DNA of 64,000 bases from CAZPQK01 sp964588695 (GTDB taxonomy: Bacteria > Krumholzibacteriota > Krumholzibacteriia > WVZY01 > JAKEHA01): positions 62,001-126,000 of the forward strand of contig CAZPQK010000005.1 in the NCBI GenBank assembly GCA_964588695.1, in the 5' to 3' direction. The position numbers were made by a program, and so were the translations under genes. Positions within the stretch are counted from its first letter, which is position 1, and every line of letters begins with the position of its first letter. The notes under the pieces were generated by a model. It was not told the origin of the DNA. It saw nothing but the letters and a program-made list of their open reading frames with translations, and searched no databases. Of this stretch, positions 1 through 9,605 are shown piece after piece.

Positions 1-2
1 AG

Positions 3-1862
3 TCGTCGGTGCAGAAGCTGGTTGATTTTGCGGTCAAACAGCCCGACGCTGGAATCGTTTCTCCCAAGCTGGTGTTTCACGATGGCAACACTCAGCTATC
101 TTGCCGACGATTCTACACATTCAAAGTGCTAATGATGCGCCGCACGCCACTGGGTAAGTTGTTTCCCAACTCGAAGTCGGTTCGCGAGCACTTGATGTTG
201 GATTTCGATCACAACGAATCGCGCGAAGTCGATTGGGTGTTGGGCGCCGCTATGCTGGTCAAGCGGGAAGCGGTCGAATCGGTCGGACTAATGGACGAAC
301 GCTTTTTTCTGTACTTTGAAGACGTAGACTGGTGCTACCGGATGAAGCAGAACGGCTTGAAGGTGTACTACTATGCCGATGCCGTACTCACCCACGGTTA
401 TGCCCGGGAAAGCGCGCAATCGGTATTGAATCGCTCGTTCGTGTCGCATCTGGTTAGTCTGTTTCGATACTACGAGAAGTGGAACAATCTGCTGTACTGG
501 GTTAAGCGGTATCGCGAGGTTGCCAAGGTCGGGCTGTTTCTGTTCCTCGATGTACTCGCGTTTAACGCCGCTTTTCTATCCGCGTACTATCTGCGGGTTA
601 TTCTGAAAGATATTTTTGTTAATCCGATTTTCGAAATCGGGGCGTACCAGCGTTTCGTAGTGTTCGAAAACTTGCTCTTTGTGTTTACGTTCGCGGCAGT
701 CGGACTTTACAAAATACGGCGAGAGACTCGCCCGGTGGACGAACTATTTACCATTGGTCGAGCCATTATTTTTGCATCTGTGCTGTTAATGACAAGTACG
801 TATCTTAGTCAGATACGTACCTATTCACGGATGGTGGTCGCTTTTGTGGTTCCGTTTGCCATCATGTATTCGTGGTGGTTGAGGTTGGGCGTTCGCAGAT
901 TGCACCGTCGTCTTCTCGCTCATCAGGTTGACATGAAGCGTGCTTGCCTTGTCGGACCCAAGGACGAAGCTCGTCAGCTTGAACTTGACCTGATTGCCGA
1001 CGATACCTTGGGCTTTGACATAGTAGGAATCGTCGACACCGAAGGCCGCAACGACGGAATACTGACGGGCGCGCTGGGCTCGGTTGATGATCTGGAGCGC
1101 ATTGTTGACCGGCATCGGGTGCAGGAAGTGATTGTTCTGCCGGGCGCGGTTTCCGACGAGAGACTTGCGGAGTTTGTTGCTATGGGCCGACGGCGTGTCC
1201 TCGACATAACTGCTTTGACCGATTATGCCGGGCTGGTGACGCACCAGGCGCAGGTCAGCGACCTGTCGGGTCGTCCGACCATTTCCTACGCGCGGGACAC
1301 ACGCTACGCGTTGGATCGCTTGCTTAAGCGCTCGATTGACATCCTGGGCGGAACCCTGGCTCTGGTGGTCTCGCTGCCGTGTTATTTGATATACTCACTC
1401 TACGCGCTTTCTCGCGGCGCCAAGCCTTTCGGCTTTAGCGATCGGGCTGGTTTTCGGGGCGCGCCTCTGACTACCCCGGTGGCGGGAGGCGAGACCGCGC
1501 GTGGCCCATCCGATTTAGTTAATCTACCCCTGTTCTGGTTAGTTGTGATTGGCAAGATGAGTCTTGTCGGGCCCTACCCGATACCGACCACGCTTGCCAA
1601 CCGCTTGGATCGCAGCGCTCGATTTCGCTTTGATGCGCGACCGGGCGTAACGGGTTACTGGCGGGCAGGTGCTTCGAATCGTGCCGACCTTTCCGAGTTG
1701 CTGGCCCAAGACGCCAAATACTTGCGAAACTGGTCGTTGATCGAAGACGCCAAAATCTTGTTCGTGACGCTGGGTGCGATCCTGCGTGGCCGCAAACGTT
1801 ACCTTGAAATTACGGGGACCGACAATGATGCCGAGACAAGTAAAGCAGATGTTGCGTCTTAA
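3..1862 (+). CDS. GT2 glycosyltransferase fused to polyprenyl phosphoglycosyltransferase-like domain (5' end outside window)
   Basis: The reading frame is open to the left edge, so the true start lies upstream; the GTG at position 9 falls inside a GT2 fold. The first ~160 residues are the C-terminal half of a WcaE/rhamnosyl-type GT2 enzyme (SCRRF, WVLGAAMLVKREA, DERFFLYFEDVDWC). Several membrane segments and a Rossmann-like domain of the WbaP/CpsE type follow, then a C-terminal bacterial sugar transferase domain (LKRSIDI, GKMSLVGPYP, RPGVTGYW). Such enzymes start lipid-linked glycans on undecaprenyl phosphate at the inner membrane. Oddly, the stretch aligned with the catalytic SLDELPQLWN block reads SDLVNLPLFW, so the Asp-Glu dyad appears to be Val-Asn, and the usual YKFRSM region is missing. 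The PGT half may be inactive or divergent. The gene overlaps the next one by about 38 bases. Confidence 0.85.
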   Translation, partial: SSVQKLVDFAVKQPDAGIVSPKLVFHDGNTQLSCRRFYTFKVLMMRRTPLGKLFPNSKSVREHLMLDFDHNESREVDWVLGAAMLVKREAVESVGLMDERFFLYFEDVDWCYRMKQNGLKVYYYADAVLTHGYARESAQSVLNRSFVSHLVSLFRYYEKWNNLLYWVKRYREVAKVGLFLFLDVLAFNAAFLSAYYLRVILKDIFVNPIFEIGAYQRFVVFENLLFVFTFAAVGLYKIRRETRPVDELFTIGRAIIFASVLLMTSTYLSQIRTYSRMVVAFVVPFAIMYSWWLRLGVRRLHRRLLAHQVDMKRACLVGPKDEARQLELDLIADDTLGFDIVGIVDTEGRNDGILTGALGSVDDLERIVDRHRVQEVIVLPGAVSDERLAEFVAMGRRRVLDITALTDYAGLVTHQAQVSDLSGRPTISYARDTRYALDRLLKRSIDILGGTLALVVSLPCYLIYSLYALSRGAKPFGFSDRAGFRGAPLTTPVAGGETARGPSDLVNLPLFWLVVIGKMSLVGPYPIPTTLANRLDRSARFRFDARPGVTGYWRAGASNRADLSELLAQDAKYLRNWSLIEDAKILFVTLGAILRGRKRYLEITGTDNDAETSKADVAS

Positions 1863-4176
1863 CGTCGTGCTGCTAGCGTTGTGCCTGGGTGTGTCGTCAA
1901 CATCGGCGCAGGAAAAACGTTCGTGGGAATCTTTCGTTGATGCGAGTTTCGTACGCGAAGTAGTCGCCAGCAACAACCAGTTGTATCTGGCTAGTACCGG
2001 TGGGCTACTTATTTTTGATCCCGCAACCAGCGAGTTCGAACAATTCGGTGTTGCCGACGGTTTGCCATCGAATCAATTGAATTGCCTGGTTTTTATGGGC
2101 GATGTCCTGTTCGTCGGAACCGACGATGCGGGAATCGTCAAAGTGAGCTTTGGCAACGGGGTAATTTCGACGCGAACCATCGGTGAGTTTAATGGCTTGC
2201 CCAGCAACCGTGTCGCCAGCCTGGCGGTGCAGGGGAGCCGACTGCTGTATGGGACCGACAAAGGCGCCGGTGTGGTGGTTGACGACATTCCGCTTCGTAC
2301 GTTTACCACCGCCGATGGCTTGCCCAGCGACGTCGTGAACGACGTGTATGTCGACGGGGCTGCGGTTTGGGTCGCAACCGACGGCGGGATGATTTATCTC
2401 GATAGCTTCGACATTATTAATGTGGTTTCGGCGGGGCCGCCCGATGGAAACGCTGTGGTTCGGGGTGCGAATGGAATTTGGGTGGGTAGCGACAGCGGCG
2501 TATGGCAAATGGCACTGAGTGACAGTTCTTGGACCAATACGGGGCCATCGGAGCCCATCTTTTCTCTGGATTTTGACGGCGCTACGTTGCGGGCCGGTGC
2601 CCGGGCGAGGTTCCACGAGCGGGTGGGTTCCAGTTGGACTCCGCAATCGCTTTCTGCGTTTTCCGTGCTGTACAGTTTAAACGGGACGATCACCGAAGTA
2701 CAAAGCCTTACGACAATGAACGGTGTCGTTTACTCGTGTATCGGTCAGGTTAACGCGGCGCGAGGAACCAACCTGCTGGCTACGATCGGCGGCAGCACCA
2801 CCAATCACGTCCCCGACAACCCCGGTGGAAACCGCATATTCCGTTTGGACTTCGATGCTGATGGGTCATTGTGGGCAAACGTAAACAATTACGGCGTCGC
2901 AAAACGATCGGCGACGGCGAACCGATGGCTCGGTTACAACAGCTCCGTTCCCGAAGGCGACTCGCTTAGTAGTGACTTTGCCAACTTGGGATTTCTGGCC
3001 GATTCGCAGGGTTCAAAATGGTTCACCGCTCCCAATGGTGGCGTGCTAGACGAGTTGCGCGATCAAATGGACGACAACTATGCCAACGACATTTGGGTTC
3101 GTCACTCGGTAGGTGCTGGAATCGGCGACGGGCTAGGGACTACCGCGTTCCAACAAGCAGCGGAGGACCCAATGGGTAACCGTTGGTTTCTGTCGAATGA
3201 CGGCGGGATCAACATTCTTCGCGCAGACCGCTCGCTGGGGGATGAGTGGCTACAAGTAAGTACATTGTCATCGCCGGGAATGCCGGCCGACAACGTCATT
3301 GATGTCACTTTTGGGAACGGTGTGGCGTATGTCGCTTTCTTCGACTACGGCGTAAAGTCTTGGGAGTGTGGTGGTTTTTCTTGGGGCGAACTAAGCGATT
3401 TTACCGGCGACACCTGGGGCTTTAACGTGGATGCCGCATCGGGAGTCGAGCTAACCGCGGATCCGGCTCCGCAAATGACGTCGATAGAGCTACGCGACGA
3501 CCGCGTGCTGTGGATCGGTACTACCGGTGGAGTCTACAAGCATGACTTGGACGCGTTTCCTTCGACATTCTTCTTGATCGGGCAAAACACCGGCTTCACC
3601 GCAGGGTTGTTGGGAAGCAACGCCCGCGACATCGCCCTGGACGCCAGTGGCGATTTGTGGGTAGCGACCGATCTTGGGCTTAACAAGATATCGCGCGATG
3701 ATGACAATGACATCGATGCTTTTTCGACCGCCGCTGCGTTTTCTACCACATTGTCGCAGTTTCAGTATCCTTTCGACGTTGTGACTCCGCTAGTCGATGC
3801 CGACTGTCGGGCCTTACTTGTCGACGATGATGCAGGTCTTGTCTACATCGGGACGTCTGGCGGAATTTCCATTACCACAATTCTTCCGCCGGAAGCGCCG
3901 CCGTCACCATTGCAGGAGGCGTACCTGTACCCGAATCCGGTCTATGGTCGCAAGGGGCACGATGTGGTACGCATCGAGAACATAGCGTCGCCCGTTTTTG
4001 TCGAGATTTATAATTTGGAAGGCGAACTTGTCATTGAAAACAACGTCCAGGCTGCTGGTGACATTGCGTGGAACCTGCTAACCAGTAGCGGATTTCTAGC
4101 CAGTAGTGGCAAATATCTTTTACGAGTGTCTGACGGAACGTCTGCGATCGTTCTTCCGCTGGCGGTGATTCGATAG
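1825..4176 (+). CDS. PorZ-like secreted beta-propeller protein with C-terminal sorting module
   Basis: A 783-residue exported protein. I chose the ATG at 1825, after GGGG, because it leads into a signal peptide (LRLNVVLLALCLGVSSTSA) followed by Gln. The body carries propeller repeats of the two-component-regulator type, with recurring GLPSN/GLPSD turns and phrases such as LYLASTGGLLIFD and VWVATDGG. It resembles the paired propellers of PorZ. The last ~90 residues (LYPNPV, VEIYNLEGELV, SSGKYLLRV) form a T9SS type A-like C-terminal domain. PorZ in Porphyromonas is part of the surface PorU-V-Q-Z complex and binds anionic LPS. Here the gene sits between a glycan-initiating enzyme and a sugar dehydratase with no spacing, which supports a glycan-linked role. 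A plain Reg_prop sensor-like protein is the alternative. Confidence 0.75.
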   Translation: MMPRQVKQMLRLNVVLLALCLGVSSTSAQEKRSWESFVDASFVREVVASNNQLYLASTGGLLIFDPATSEFEQFGVADGLPSNQLNCLVFMGDVLFVGTDDAGIVKVSFGNGVISTRTIGEFNGLPSNRVASLAVQGSRLLYGTDKGAGVVVDDIPLRTFTTADGLPSDVVNDVYVDGAAVWVATDGGMIYLDSFDIINVVSAGPPDGNAVVRGANGIWVGSDSGVWQMALSDSSWTNTGPSEPIFSLDFDGATLRAGARARFHERVGSSWTPQSLSAFSVLYSLNGTITEVQSLTTMNGVVYSCIGQVNAARGTNLLATIGGSTTNHVPDNPGGNRIFRLDFDADGSLWANVNNYGVAKRSATANRWLGYNSSVPEGDSLSSDFANLGFLADSQGSKWFTAPNGGVLDELRDQMDDNYANDIWVRHSVGAGIGDGLGTTAFQQAAEDPMGNRWFLSNDGGINILRADRSLGDEWLQVSTLSSPGMPADNVIDVTFGNGVAYVAFFDYGVKSWECGGFSWGELSDFTGDTWGFNVDAASGVELTADPAPQMTSIELRDDRVLWIGTTGGVYKHDLDAFPSTFFLIGQNTGFTAGLLGSNARDIALDASGDLWVATDLGLNKISRDDDNDIDAFSTAAAFSTTLSQFQYPFDVVTPLVDADCRALLVDDDAGLVYIGTSGGISITTILPPEAPPSPLQEAYLYPNPVYGRKGHDVVRIENIASPVFVEIYNLEGELVIENNVQAAGDIAWNLLTSSGFLASSGKYLLRVSDGTSAIVLPLAVIR

Positions 4177-5586
4177 GTGAGCAAGCGCACGCTAATCGTT
4201 GGTGCGGGTGAAGCCGGTCGAATGTTGGCGCGCGAGTTCGTCACGCATGCCGCCGACACTCACGAGTTGGTTGGTTTTGTCGATGACAACGTTGCGCTTC
4301 AGGGTACCGCCGTCGAGTCGGTTCCTGTGCTAGGTGATACCGCTAGCCTGGTCGAGCAGGTTGCGCAGCACGACGTCGACGAGGTAGTCATCGCGGTCCC
4401 GTCGGCCGAACGACAGTTTGTTCGCCGCATCGTTGGCCTTTGCCGCGACGCGCAAGTGCCCTACCGAATTGTTCCCGGTCTGCTGGAGATCATTCGCGGG
4501 CCCGTGCGCCTGGAGCAAATCCGCGACCTGCGTCCGGAGGATTTGCTTGGCCGCGAAGCCGTTGATTTTACCGAGGACGATGCGCTGCGTGACTGGATAC
4601 GTGGAAAGCGAGTCCTGGTAACCGGCGCCGGTGGTTCGATTGGCTCGGAGATGTGTCGCCAGCTGGCGCGGCTCCCGGTCGATACTATCTTTCTTCTGGG
4701 GCGCGGCGAAAATCAAGTCTTCGATATCGAGCAAGATCTTCGCGCCCGCAATCCGCAGGCAGAGATTGTACCCGTTATTGCGGACATTCGGGATGCCGAC
4801 CACTTGCGTCGACGTTTCTCGCAGGCTCGGCCCGACCTGGTGTTTCACGCGGCCGCCCACAAACACGTTCACTACATGGAGGCGTTTCCCGACGAAGCTG
4901 TACGTAACAATGTGTTCGGGACTTTGAACGTCATCGATGCTTCGGTTGCCGTTGGCGCGGAACGAGTGGTTATGCTGTCGACCGACAAGGCTGTCCATCC
5001 GATGGGTGTGATGGGGGCAAGCAAGCGCTTTGCCGAGTACCTGATGAAGCATCGCACCGGCGACACCAAGCTAATCAGCGTGCGTTTTGGTAACGTGCTT
5101 GCAAGCCGGGGGAGTGTTGTTCCCATCTTTGTTCGCCAGATCCAGCGCGGCGGTCCGGTTACGGTTAGCGACCCCGAGGCAACCCGTTATTTTATGTCGA
5201 TCCGCGAAGCGTGTGTGTTGGTGGTACATGCCGCGCACATGGGCCGCGGCGGCGACGTGTTCATTCTGCAGATGGGCGAGCCCATTAATATTATGGAACT
5301 GGCGCGCGACTTGATTGCTCTCCACGGCCTGAAACCGGATACCGATATTCAGGTGCAGGTAACGGGGCTTCGGCCGGGCGAGAAGTTGCACGAGGGGCTG
5401 GTCTGCGACGGTGAAAAGGTTGACAAGTCCGAACACCCGTACATTGTTCGGGCCACGTCTGAGTGGCCCAGTAATCTTGACATCGACAGCACTCTCGAGC
5501 GGTTGCGTTCTGCAGCCGTTCAGGGCGACGTGAAATTGATTCGCGACGTGCTTAACTCCGTGATTCCAGACGCCGAGCTAGAATAA
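4177..5586 (+). CDS. Soluble CapD/WbpM/PglF-type UDP-N-acetylhexosamine 4,6-dehydratase
   Basis: A 469-residue protein with two nucleotide-binding folds: an N-terminal one (LIVGAGEAGRML) and an SDR domain with the NAD site TGAGGSIG at residues 149-156. Residues M279-G-A-S-K283 match the Met-x3-Lys active-site variant seen in WbpM/PglF enzymes in place of Tyr-x3-Lys. The TDKAVHP stretch before it is also family-typical. The expected reaction converts UDP-GlcNAc to UDP-2-acetamido-2,6-dideoxy-4-hexulose. Full-length relatives carry four N-terminal membrane helices; this copy starts directly at the first Rossmann fold. The GTG start follows the preceding TAG with no gap, so translation is probably coupled. 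The aminotransferase next door is the natural next step. Confidence 0.9.
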   Translation: MSKRTLIVGAGEAGRMLAREFVTHAADTHELVGFVDDNVALQGTAVESVPVLGDTASLVEQVAQHDVDEVVIAVPSAERQFVRRIVGLCRDAQVPYRIVPGLLEIIRGPVRLEQIRDLRPEDLLGREAVDFTEDDALRDWIRGKRVLVTGAGGSIGSEMCRQLARLPVDTIFLLGRGENQVFDIEQDLRARNPQAEIVPVIADIRDADHLRRRFSQARPDLVFHAAAHKHVHYMEAFPDEAVRNNVFGTLNVIDASVAVGAERVVMLSTDKAVHPMGVMGASKRFAEYLMKHRTGDTKLISVRFGNVLASRGSVVPIFVRQIQRGGPVTVSDPEATRYFMSIREACVLVVHAAHMGRGGDVFILQMGEPINIMELARDLIALHGLKPDTDIQVQVTGLRPGEKLHEGLVCDGEKVDKSEHPYIVRATSEWPSNLDIDSTLERLRSAAVQGDVKLIRDVLNSVIPDAELE

Positions 5587-6780
5587 ATGCGAAATACCCC
5601 TGCTATCGAAGGCGGAACACCAGTTCGTGATAACGCGTTGCCGTTCTTCCGCGCGTCGTTGGGCGAAAGCGACATTGCCAAAGTAATCGAAGTTCTAAAA
5701 ACTGGATGGATCACTGGCGGTCCCGCCACCTTGGGATTCGAAAACCAGCTAGCCGCCTACACGGGCGCACGGCACGTTATCGCCGTTAGCAGTTGCAGTG
5801 AAGCGATGTTTCTTTCGCTAAAAGCTCTTGGCGTAGGGCCTGGCGACGAAGTTATTACGACCACTCTCACGTTCGCGTCAACCATTCACGCCATCATTCA
5901 CACCGGTGCGACGCCGGTTCTGGTGGACGTTGAACCGGTGACTTTGGGCATGGATCCGGTGGCGGTTGAGGCGCGGATCAGCGACAAGACCAAGGCGATA
6001 CTTCCCGTTCACTTTGCTGGACAGGCATGCAACATCAAAGCGATCTGCGATCTGGCATCGCGGCGTGGGCTTTACGTGGTAGAAGACGCCGCCCACAGCC
6101 TCGGCGCCGACGTGAACGGGAAGCAGGTCGGGACCTTCGGCGACGCCACTGCTTTTAGCTTCTACGCCACCAAGAACATTACTACCGCCGAAGGCGGCGC
6201 GATTTCGACCGACGACGATGATCTGGCGAGCGCGTTAAAACTGTGGTCGTATCACGGAATGTCCCGCGACAGTTGGTCTCGTTACACCGACAAAGGTTCG
6301 TGGTTTTATCAGGTGGTGCTACCCGGATACAAATGCAACATGAACGACGTGCTGGCCGCGCTAGGGCAAGCACAGATGGAGAAACTGGATCACTTACTGG
6401 CGCGGCGCCAGGAAATCGCGGGTCGCTTCACCGATGCGTTTGCGGGGTCACCGCACGTCACCGTCCCCAAGGTAGGACCGGGTAATCGGCACACGTGGCA
6501 TCTTTATGTGATCCAACTAAACTTACCGTCACTCACCATTGATCGCGACCGGTTTATTAACGCAATGACCGCCGAAGGAATTGGAAGTTCGGTACATTTT
6601 ATTCCCGTGCACACTCATCCCTTTTACGCCGGGTACTTGACCAAAGACGACAAGTTTCCTGTCTGTGAAGACTATTACCGAAGCTGTATTTCGCTCCCCA
6701 TTTACCCCGACATGACCGAAAGCGATATCGAAGACGTCGTTACTGCCGTTAATCGAATTGCACACCACTATTCGCAGTAG
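5587..6780 (+). CDS. DegT/DnrJ/EryC1/StrS family sugar aminotransferase (PLP)
   Basis: A 397-residue PLP-dependent aminotransferase acting on nucleotide-linked 4-keto sugars. Family marks are SSCSEAMFLSLKALGVGPGDEV near the N-terminus, EDAAHSLGA before the cofactor site, and the Schiff-base lysine at residue 196 in SFYATKNITTAEGG. Length and motif order match the PglE/PseC/ArnB group. With the preceding 4,6-dehydratase it would give a UDP-4-amino-4,6-dideoxy-N-acetylhexosamine; the sugar stereochemistry cannot be read from sequence. The ATG follows the dehydratase stop with no spacer. Confidence 0.92.
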   Translation: MRNTPAIEGGTPVRDNALPFFRASLGESDIAKVIEVLKTGWITGGPATLGFENQLAAYTGARHVIAVSSCSEAMFLSLKALGVGPGDEVITTTLTFASTIHAIIHTGATPVLVDVEPVTLGMDPVAVEARISDKTKAILPVHFAGQACNIKAICDLASRRGLYVVEDAAHSLGADVNGKQVGTFGDATAFSFYATKNITTAEGGAISTDDDDLASALKLWSYHGMSRDSWSRYTDKGSWFYQVVLPGYKCNMNDVLAALGQAQMEKLDHLLARRQEIAGRFTDAFAGSPHVTVPKVGPGNRHTWHLYVIQLNLPSLTIDRDRFINAMTAEGIGSSVHFIPVHTHPFYAGYLTKDDKFPVCEDYYRSCISLPIYPDMTESDIEDVVTAVNRIAHHYSQ

Positions 6781-6792
6781 TAGTCGGGTCTT

Positions 6793-8331
6793 ATGCAGTA
6801 TTCATCTTCAAAACAACCTCGTGGCCGGTCGCGCTTTGTGGGTAACACCATGGCCTTAGGAGTTGCGACGGCCGCCGCGGCAATCCTTACCCTCACGCAA
6901 ACCAAGATACTAACTCTTCATTTACCACTCGCTACCTTTGGCTCGTTCGTAGCGCTACGCGGGCTGTCTTTGCTTTACTCCATGGTTGCAGCCAACGGAT
7001 TGCCGCAAATGCTGGTTCGATTTTTGCCTCACCACGAGAGTCACGGTCAGCATCATGCCGCCGTCCGGCTCTCGTTGTTTTCGCTGGTGGTTACCGCCGC
7101 CGCCGTTGGCTTGATCGCGGCGTGTTGCGAGTTGTTGGGTTGGTTTGACTACACCCGCGTTCGGGAAGTCGCGGGGCTGTCGTTTTGGTTTCTGGTTACC
7201 ACGTTAGGGGTGGCTCTAAAGCTGACGCTGTACGGCGGATTTAACGGACTGCGGCGGCTGCCGGCGCAGATGCTGTTAGAGACGGTGTCATTGGCCGTTC
7301 AAGTTGCGTGGATCTTTCTGGTTCGCGAGCGACTCACTGTGGCGTTATTGTTCCAGATTATCGGCACGGTTTCGATAGCCACAGTAATTGTCGGTGTTCC
7401 GTGGTTTTTCCGGCGGCTCGGCCGGGATATTTCTTCACATGTCGAGACCGACGATACTCGGGTGTCTTACTCGGGGTACTGGTTCTTCGCGTCGCTGCTA
7501 TCGCTGGCCGCGCTCGCGTTTACCGATGTTGACCGCTACGTGCTGGCGTCGGCGTTAACTCTTGAGCTTGTCGGGCTGTTCCACGTCGCTTCGCGACTGC
7601 TCAAGTTGAGTAATCGGTTTCTTTCCGCTGGAGTTTTGGCGTTCCAGCCGGAGGTAAGTCGACTTACTGCCGAAACCCGAACCACGGAAGTGGCAGCGAC
7701 GACCGGGACGTTCTTGCGGCTGAATGTCTATCTGTCAACACTGTTCGCCCTGGCGGTAATACTCTTCGCCCCGGAGCTAGTCAATTTGGTTGCGACGTCC
7801 GACTACCTTGGAGCGCTGTCGGTGCTCGCGTTGTTGATGGCGTCGGTTCCATTGACGGCGGCGACTGCGCCGTTAACGGCGGTTATGAAAGCAAGGGATC
7901 GGGTTCGTTTGGCGCTGGTTGCCGATCTGGTTTGGGCAGTAGCCTTTGTAATTGGACTGCTGGTGTTTTGTCGATGGCAAGGTTTGGTCGGAGCGGGATA
8001 TGCACAACTTGTTGCGTGCGGCTTCCAACTGCTGGTTGCTATGGGAATGAGTACGACAGTAATACCGGCCGGCAACATAGTTGGTTGCCTGTCGCGCGTG
8101 GCGTTTGCGGTGGCATTGGCTCTGGTTCCGTTCGCCGCACTTGCGTTGTTCGCGGGCGAGATATTTCCGCCCTGGTGGCAGCGCGCAATTGGCCTTGTGC
8201 TGACAGTTATACTTGTTCGGTTTACTTCGCGTTGGTTTGGGGTGCTGTCGTCCGGAGACGTCGCTCGCGTTCGCGCCTCGACGAAGTCGACTCTGGCGCA
8301 CCGCCTGTTGAGATTGGCGGTGTCGGAGTGA
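6793..8331 (+). CDS. Wzx-like polysaccharide flippase (MOP/MATE superfamily)
   Basis: A 512-residue integral membrane protein with about 12-14 hydrophobic segments and a short basic N-terminus (KQPRGRSRFVGNTMALG), as in COG2244 O-antigen/polysaccharide flippases. It would move undecaprenyl-linked oligosaccharides across the inner membrane. The FTDVDRYVLASALTLELVGLFHVASRLLKL segment is a typical central region of the family. The start at 6793 is 12 bases after the aminotransferase stop with only a weak GGGT upstream; the internal ATG at 6850 is possible. The gene ends in a GTGA overlap with the glycosyltransferase that follows. Specificity is unknown. Confidence 0.85.
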   Translation: MQYSSSKQPRGRSRFVGNTMALGVATAAAAILTLTQTKILTLHLPLATFGSFVALRGLSLLYSMVAANGLPQMLVRFLPHHESHGQHHAAVRLSLFSLVVTAAAVGLIAACCELLGWFDYTRVREVAGLSFWFLVTTLGVALKLTLYGGFNGLRRLPAQMLLETVSLAVQVAWIFLVRERLTVALLFQIIGTVSIATVIVGVPWFFRRLGRDISSHVETDDTRVSYSGYWFFASLLSLAALAFTDVDRYVLASALTLELVGLFHVASRLLKLSNRFLSAGVLAFQPEVSRLTAETRTTEVAATTGTFLRLNVYLSTLFALAVILFAPELVNLVATSDYLGALSVLALLMASVPLTAATAPLTAVMKARDRVRLALVADLVWAVAFVIGLLVFCRWQGLVGAGYAQLVACGFQLLVAMGMSTTVIPAGNIVGCLSRVAFAVALALVPFAALALFAGEIFPPWWQRAIGLVLTVILVRFTSRWFGVLSSGDVARVRASTKSTLAHRLLRLAVSE

Positions 8332-9605
8332 AGCAAGTTCTGATGATCATACCATTCTTCCCCCCGATGGCAGGTGGAGGGGTGCATCGGCCGCTGTCGT
8401 TTGTCAAATACCTGGGAGACTATAACTGGCGCCCAACGGTGGTCGCACCGCGAGGTGAAGATTTCTGGATTCAAGATTCTCGGCTGGTAGATGAGATTCC
8501 AGATAATGTAACGGTTATTCGAACCGAATCGCTGAGCGGCCAGGCAATCATGCGCCGCGCTCGAGGTAAGAACTCGTCACCGTCGCAGTCGCGATCGTCG
8601 CGGGGTTTCGGCGTGTTGCGGAGGGCCGCAAGTGCCTTGCTCATGCCCGACACTTATGTTGGATGGAAGCGGTTTGCGCTGGCCGCCGCGCGCGACGAGT
8701 TGCGTAAGGGTGACTATGACGCAGTGTACTCGACCTCGCCACCAGAGACGTCGCAAGTCATAGGTAGTGCACTCAAGAAGGAGTTTGACCTGCCCTGGCT
8801 GGTGGACTTTCGCGATCCCTGGATGAATTTGCACTTGTTGTCGCCGCCGTCGCCATGGCACCGCCGACGGCATCGTAGTATGGAAGCGCAAAGCTGTCGA
8901 GCCGAAGCGGTGGTAGTAACAACCCAATGGCATCAGCAACTCCTACAATCAAGTTATCCGAACGCGCGGGTGGAACGAATTAGCAACGGCTACGACGGGA
9001 ACAAGCTTATGGCATTTCAGGAGGCAAGGCCGGCGGACGCCAAGTTGACGATAACTCACACCGGAATGCTGACACAGAATCGCACTGCAACGTTTTTTCT
9101 GGAAGGACTTCGGCGCATGTTGACCGTGCATCCCGAGGCCCGGGAACGACTGTGTGTCCAGTTTATCGGACCGCGTGAGGATCACAACGAACGTGCCGCC
9201 ACCGAACTTGGACTCGACGACGTTGTTCGGTTTCTGGATACAATGACGCATCGGGATGCGTTGCAGGCGCAAGCTGACTCTCATATACTGCTGCTGATTA
9301 AACACGTAAACGACAAGTACACCGGGTTGGTTCCGGGAAAACTGTACGAGTATCTGGGCCTAAGGCGACCGATTCTGGCCCTGGCACCGTCTGGCGAGGC
9401 CGCCGACCTGGTTGCCCGACATCATCGCGGTGAAGTCGTTGCTAACAACGACAGCGGGGCAATTGCAGCCGTGCTCGCGGCGATGTTCAAACGCTATCGC
9501 GACGGTGACTTGTTCGCCGCATATCAACTGAACCCGCTACCCCAATACGATCGCCGTCACCTTGCCGGCGACCTGGCCTCACTTCTGGAGAGCATCTCGT
9601 CGTGA
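8328..9605 (+). CDS. GT4-like (GT-B fold) glycosyltransferase
   Basis: A 425-residue protein starting at a GTG that overlaps the previous stop (GTGA); the longer open frame upstream lies inside the flippase gene and is not used. The N-terminus (MIIPFFPPMAGGGVHRP) and the DLPWLVDFRDPWMN segment are typical of GT4 donors-acceptor folds. In the C-terminal half, NGYD, ITHTGMLTQNR and GKLYEYLGLRRPILAL mark the nucleotide-sugar binding lobe. It has no membrane helix and probably acts at the cytoplasmic face on the lipid-linked glycan. Donor and linkage cannot be told. Confidence 0.87.
   Translation: MKQVLMIIPFFPPMAGGGVHRPLSFVKYLGDYNWRPTVVAPRGEDFWIQDSRLVDEIPDNVTVIRTESLSGQAIMRRARGKNSSPSQSRSSRGFGVLRRAASALLMPDTYVGWKRFALAAARDELRKGDYDAVYSTSPPETSQVIGSALKKEFDLPWLVDFRDPWMNLHLLSPPSPWHRRRHRSMEAQSCRAEAVVVTTQWHQQLLQSSYPNARVERISNGYDGNKLMAFQEARPADAKLTITHTGMLTQNRTATFFLEGLRRMLTVHPEARERLCVQFIGPREDHNERAATELGLDDVVRFLDTMTHRDALQAQADSHILLLIKHVNDKYTGLVPGKLYEYLGLRRPILALAPSGEAADLVARHHRGEVVANNDSGAIAAVLAAMFKRYRDGDLFAAYQLNPLPQYDRRHLAGDLASLLESISS

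Noticed and set aside
7932..8327. N-terminal extension of the GT4 gene
   Set aside because: It lies wholly within the flippase gene in another frame; the GT4 fold starts at the GTG at 8328 in a GTGA overlap.
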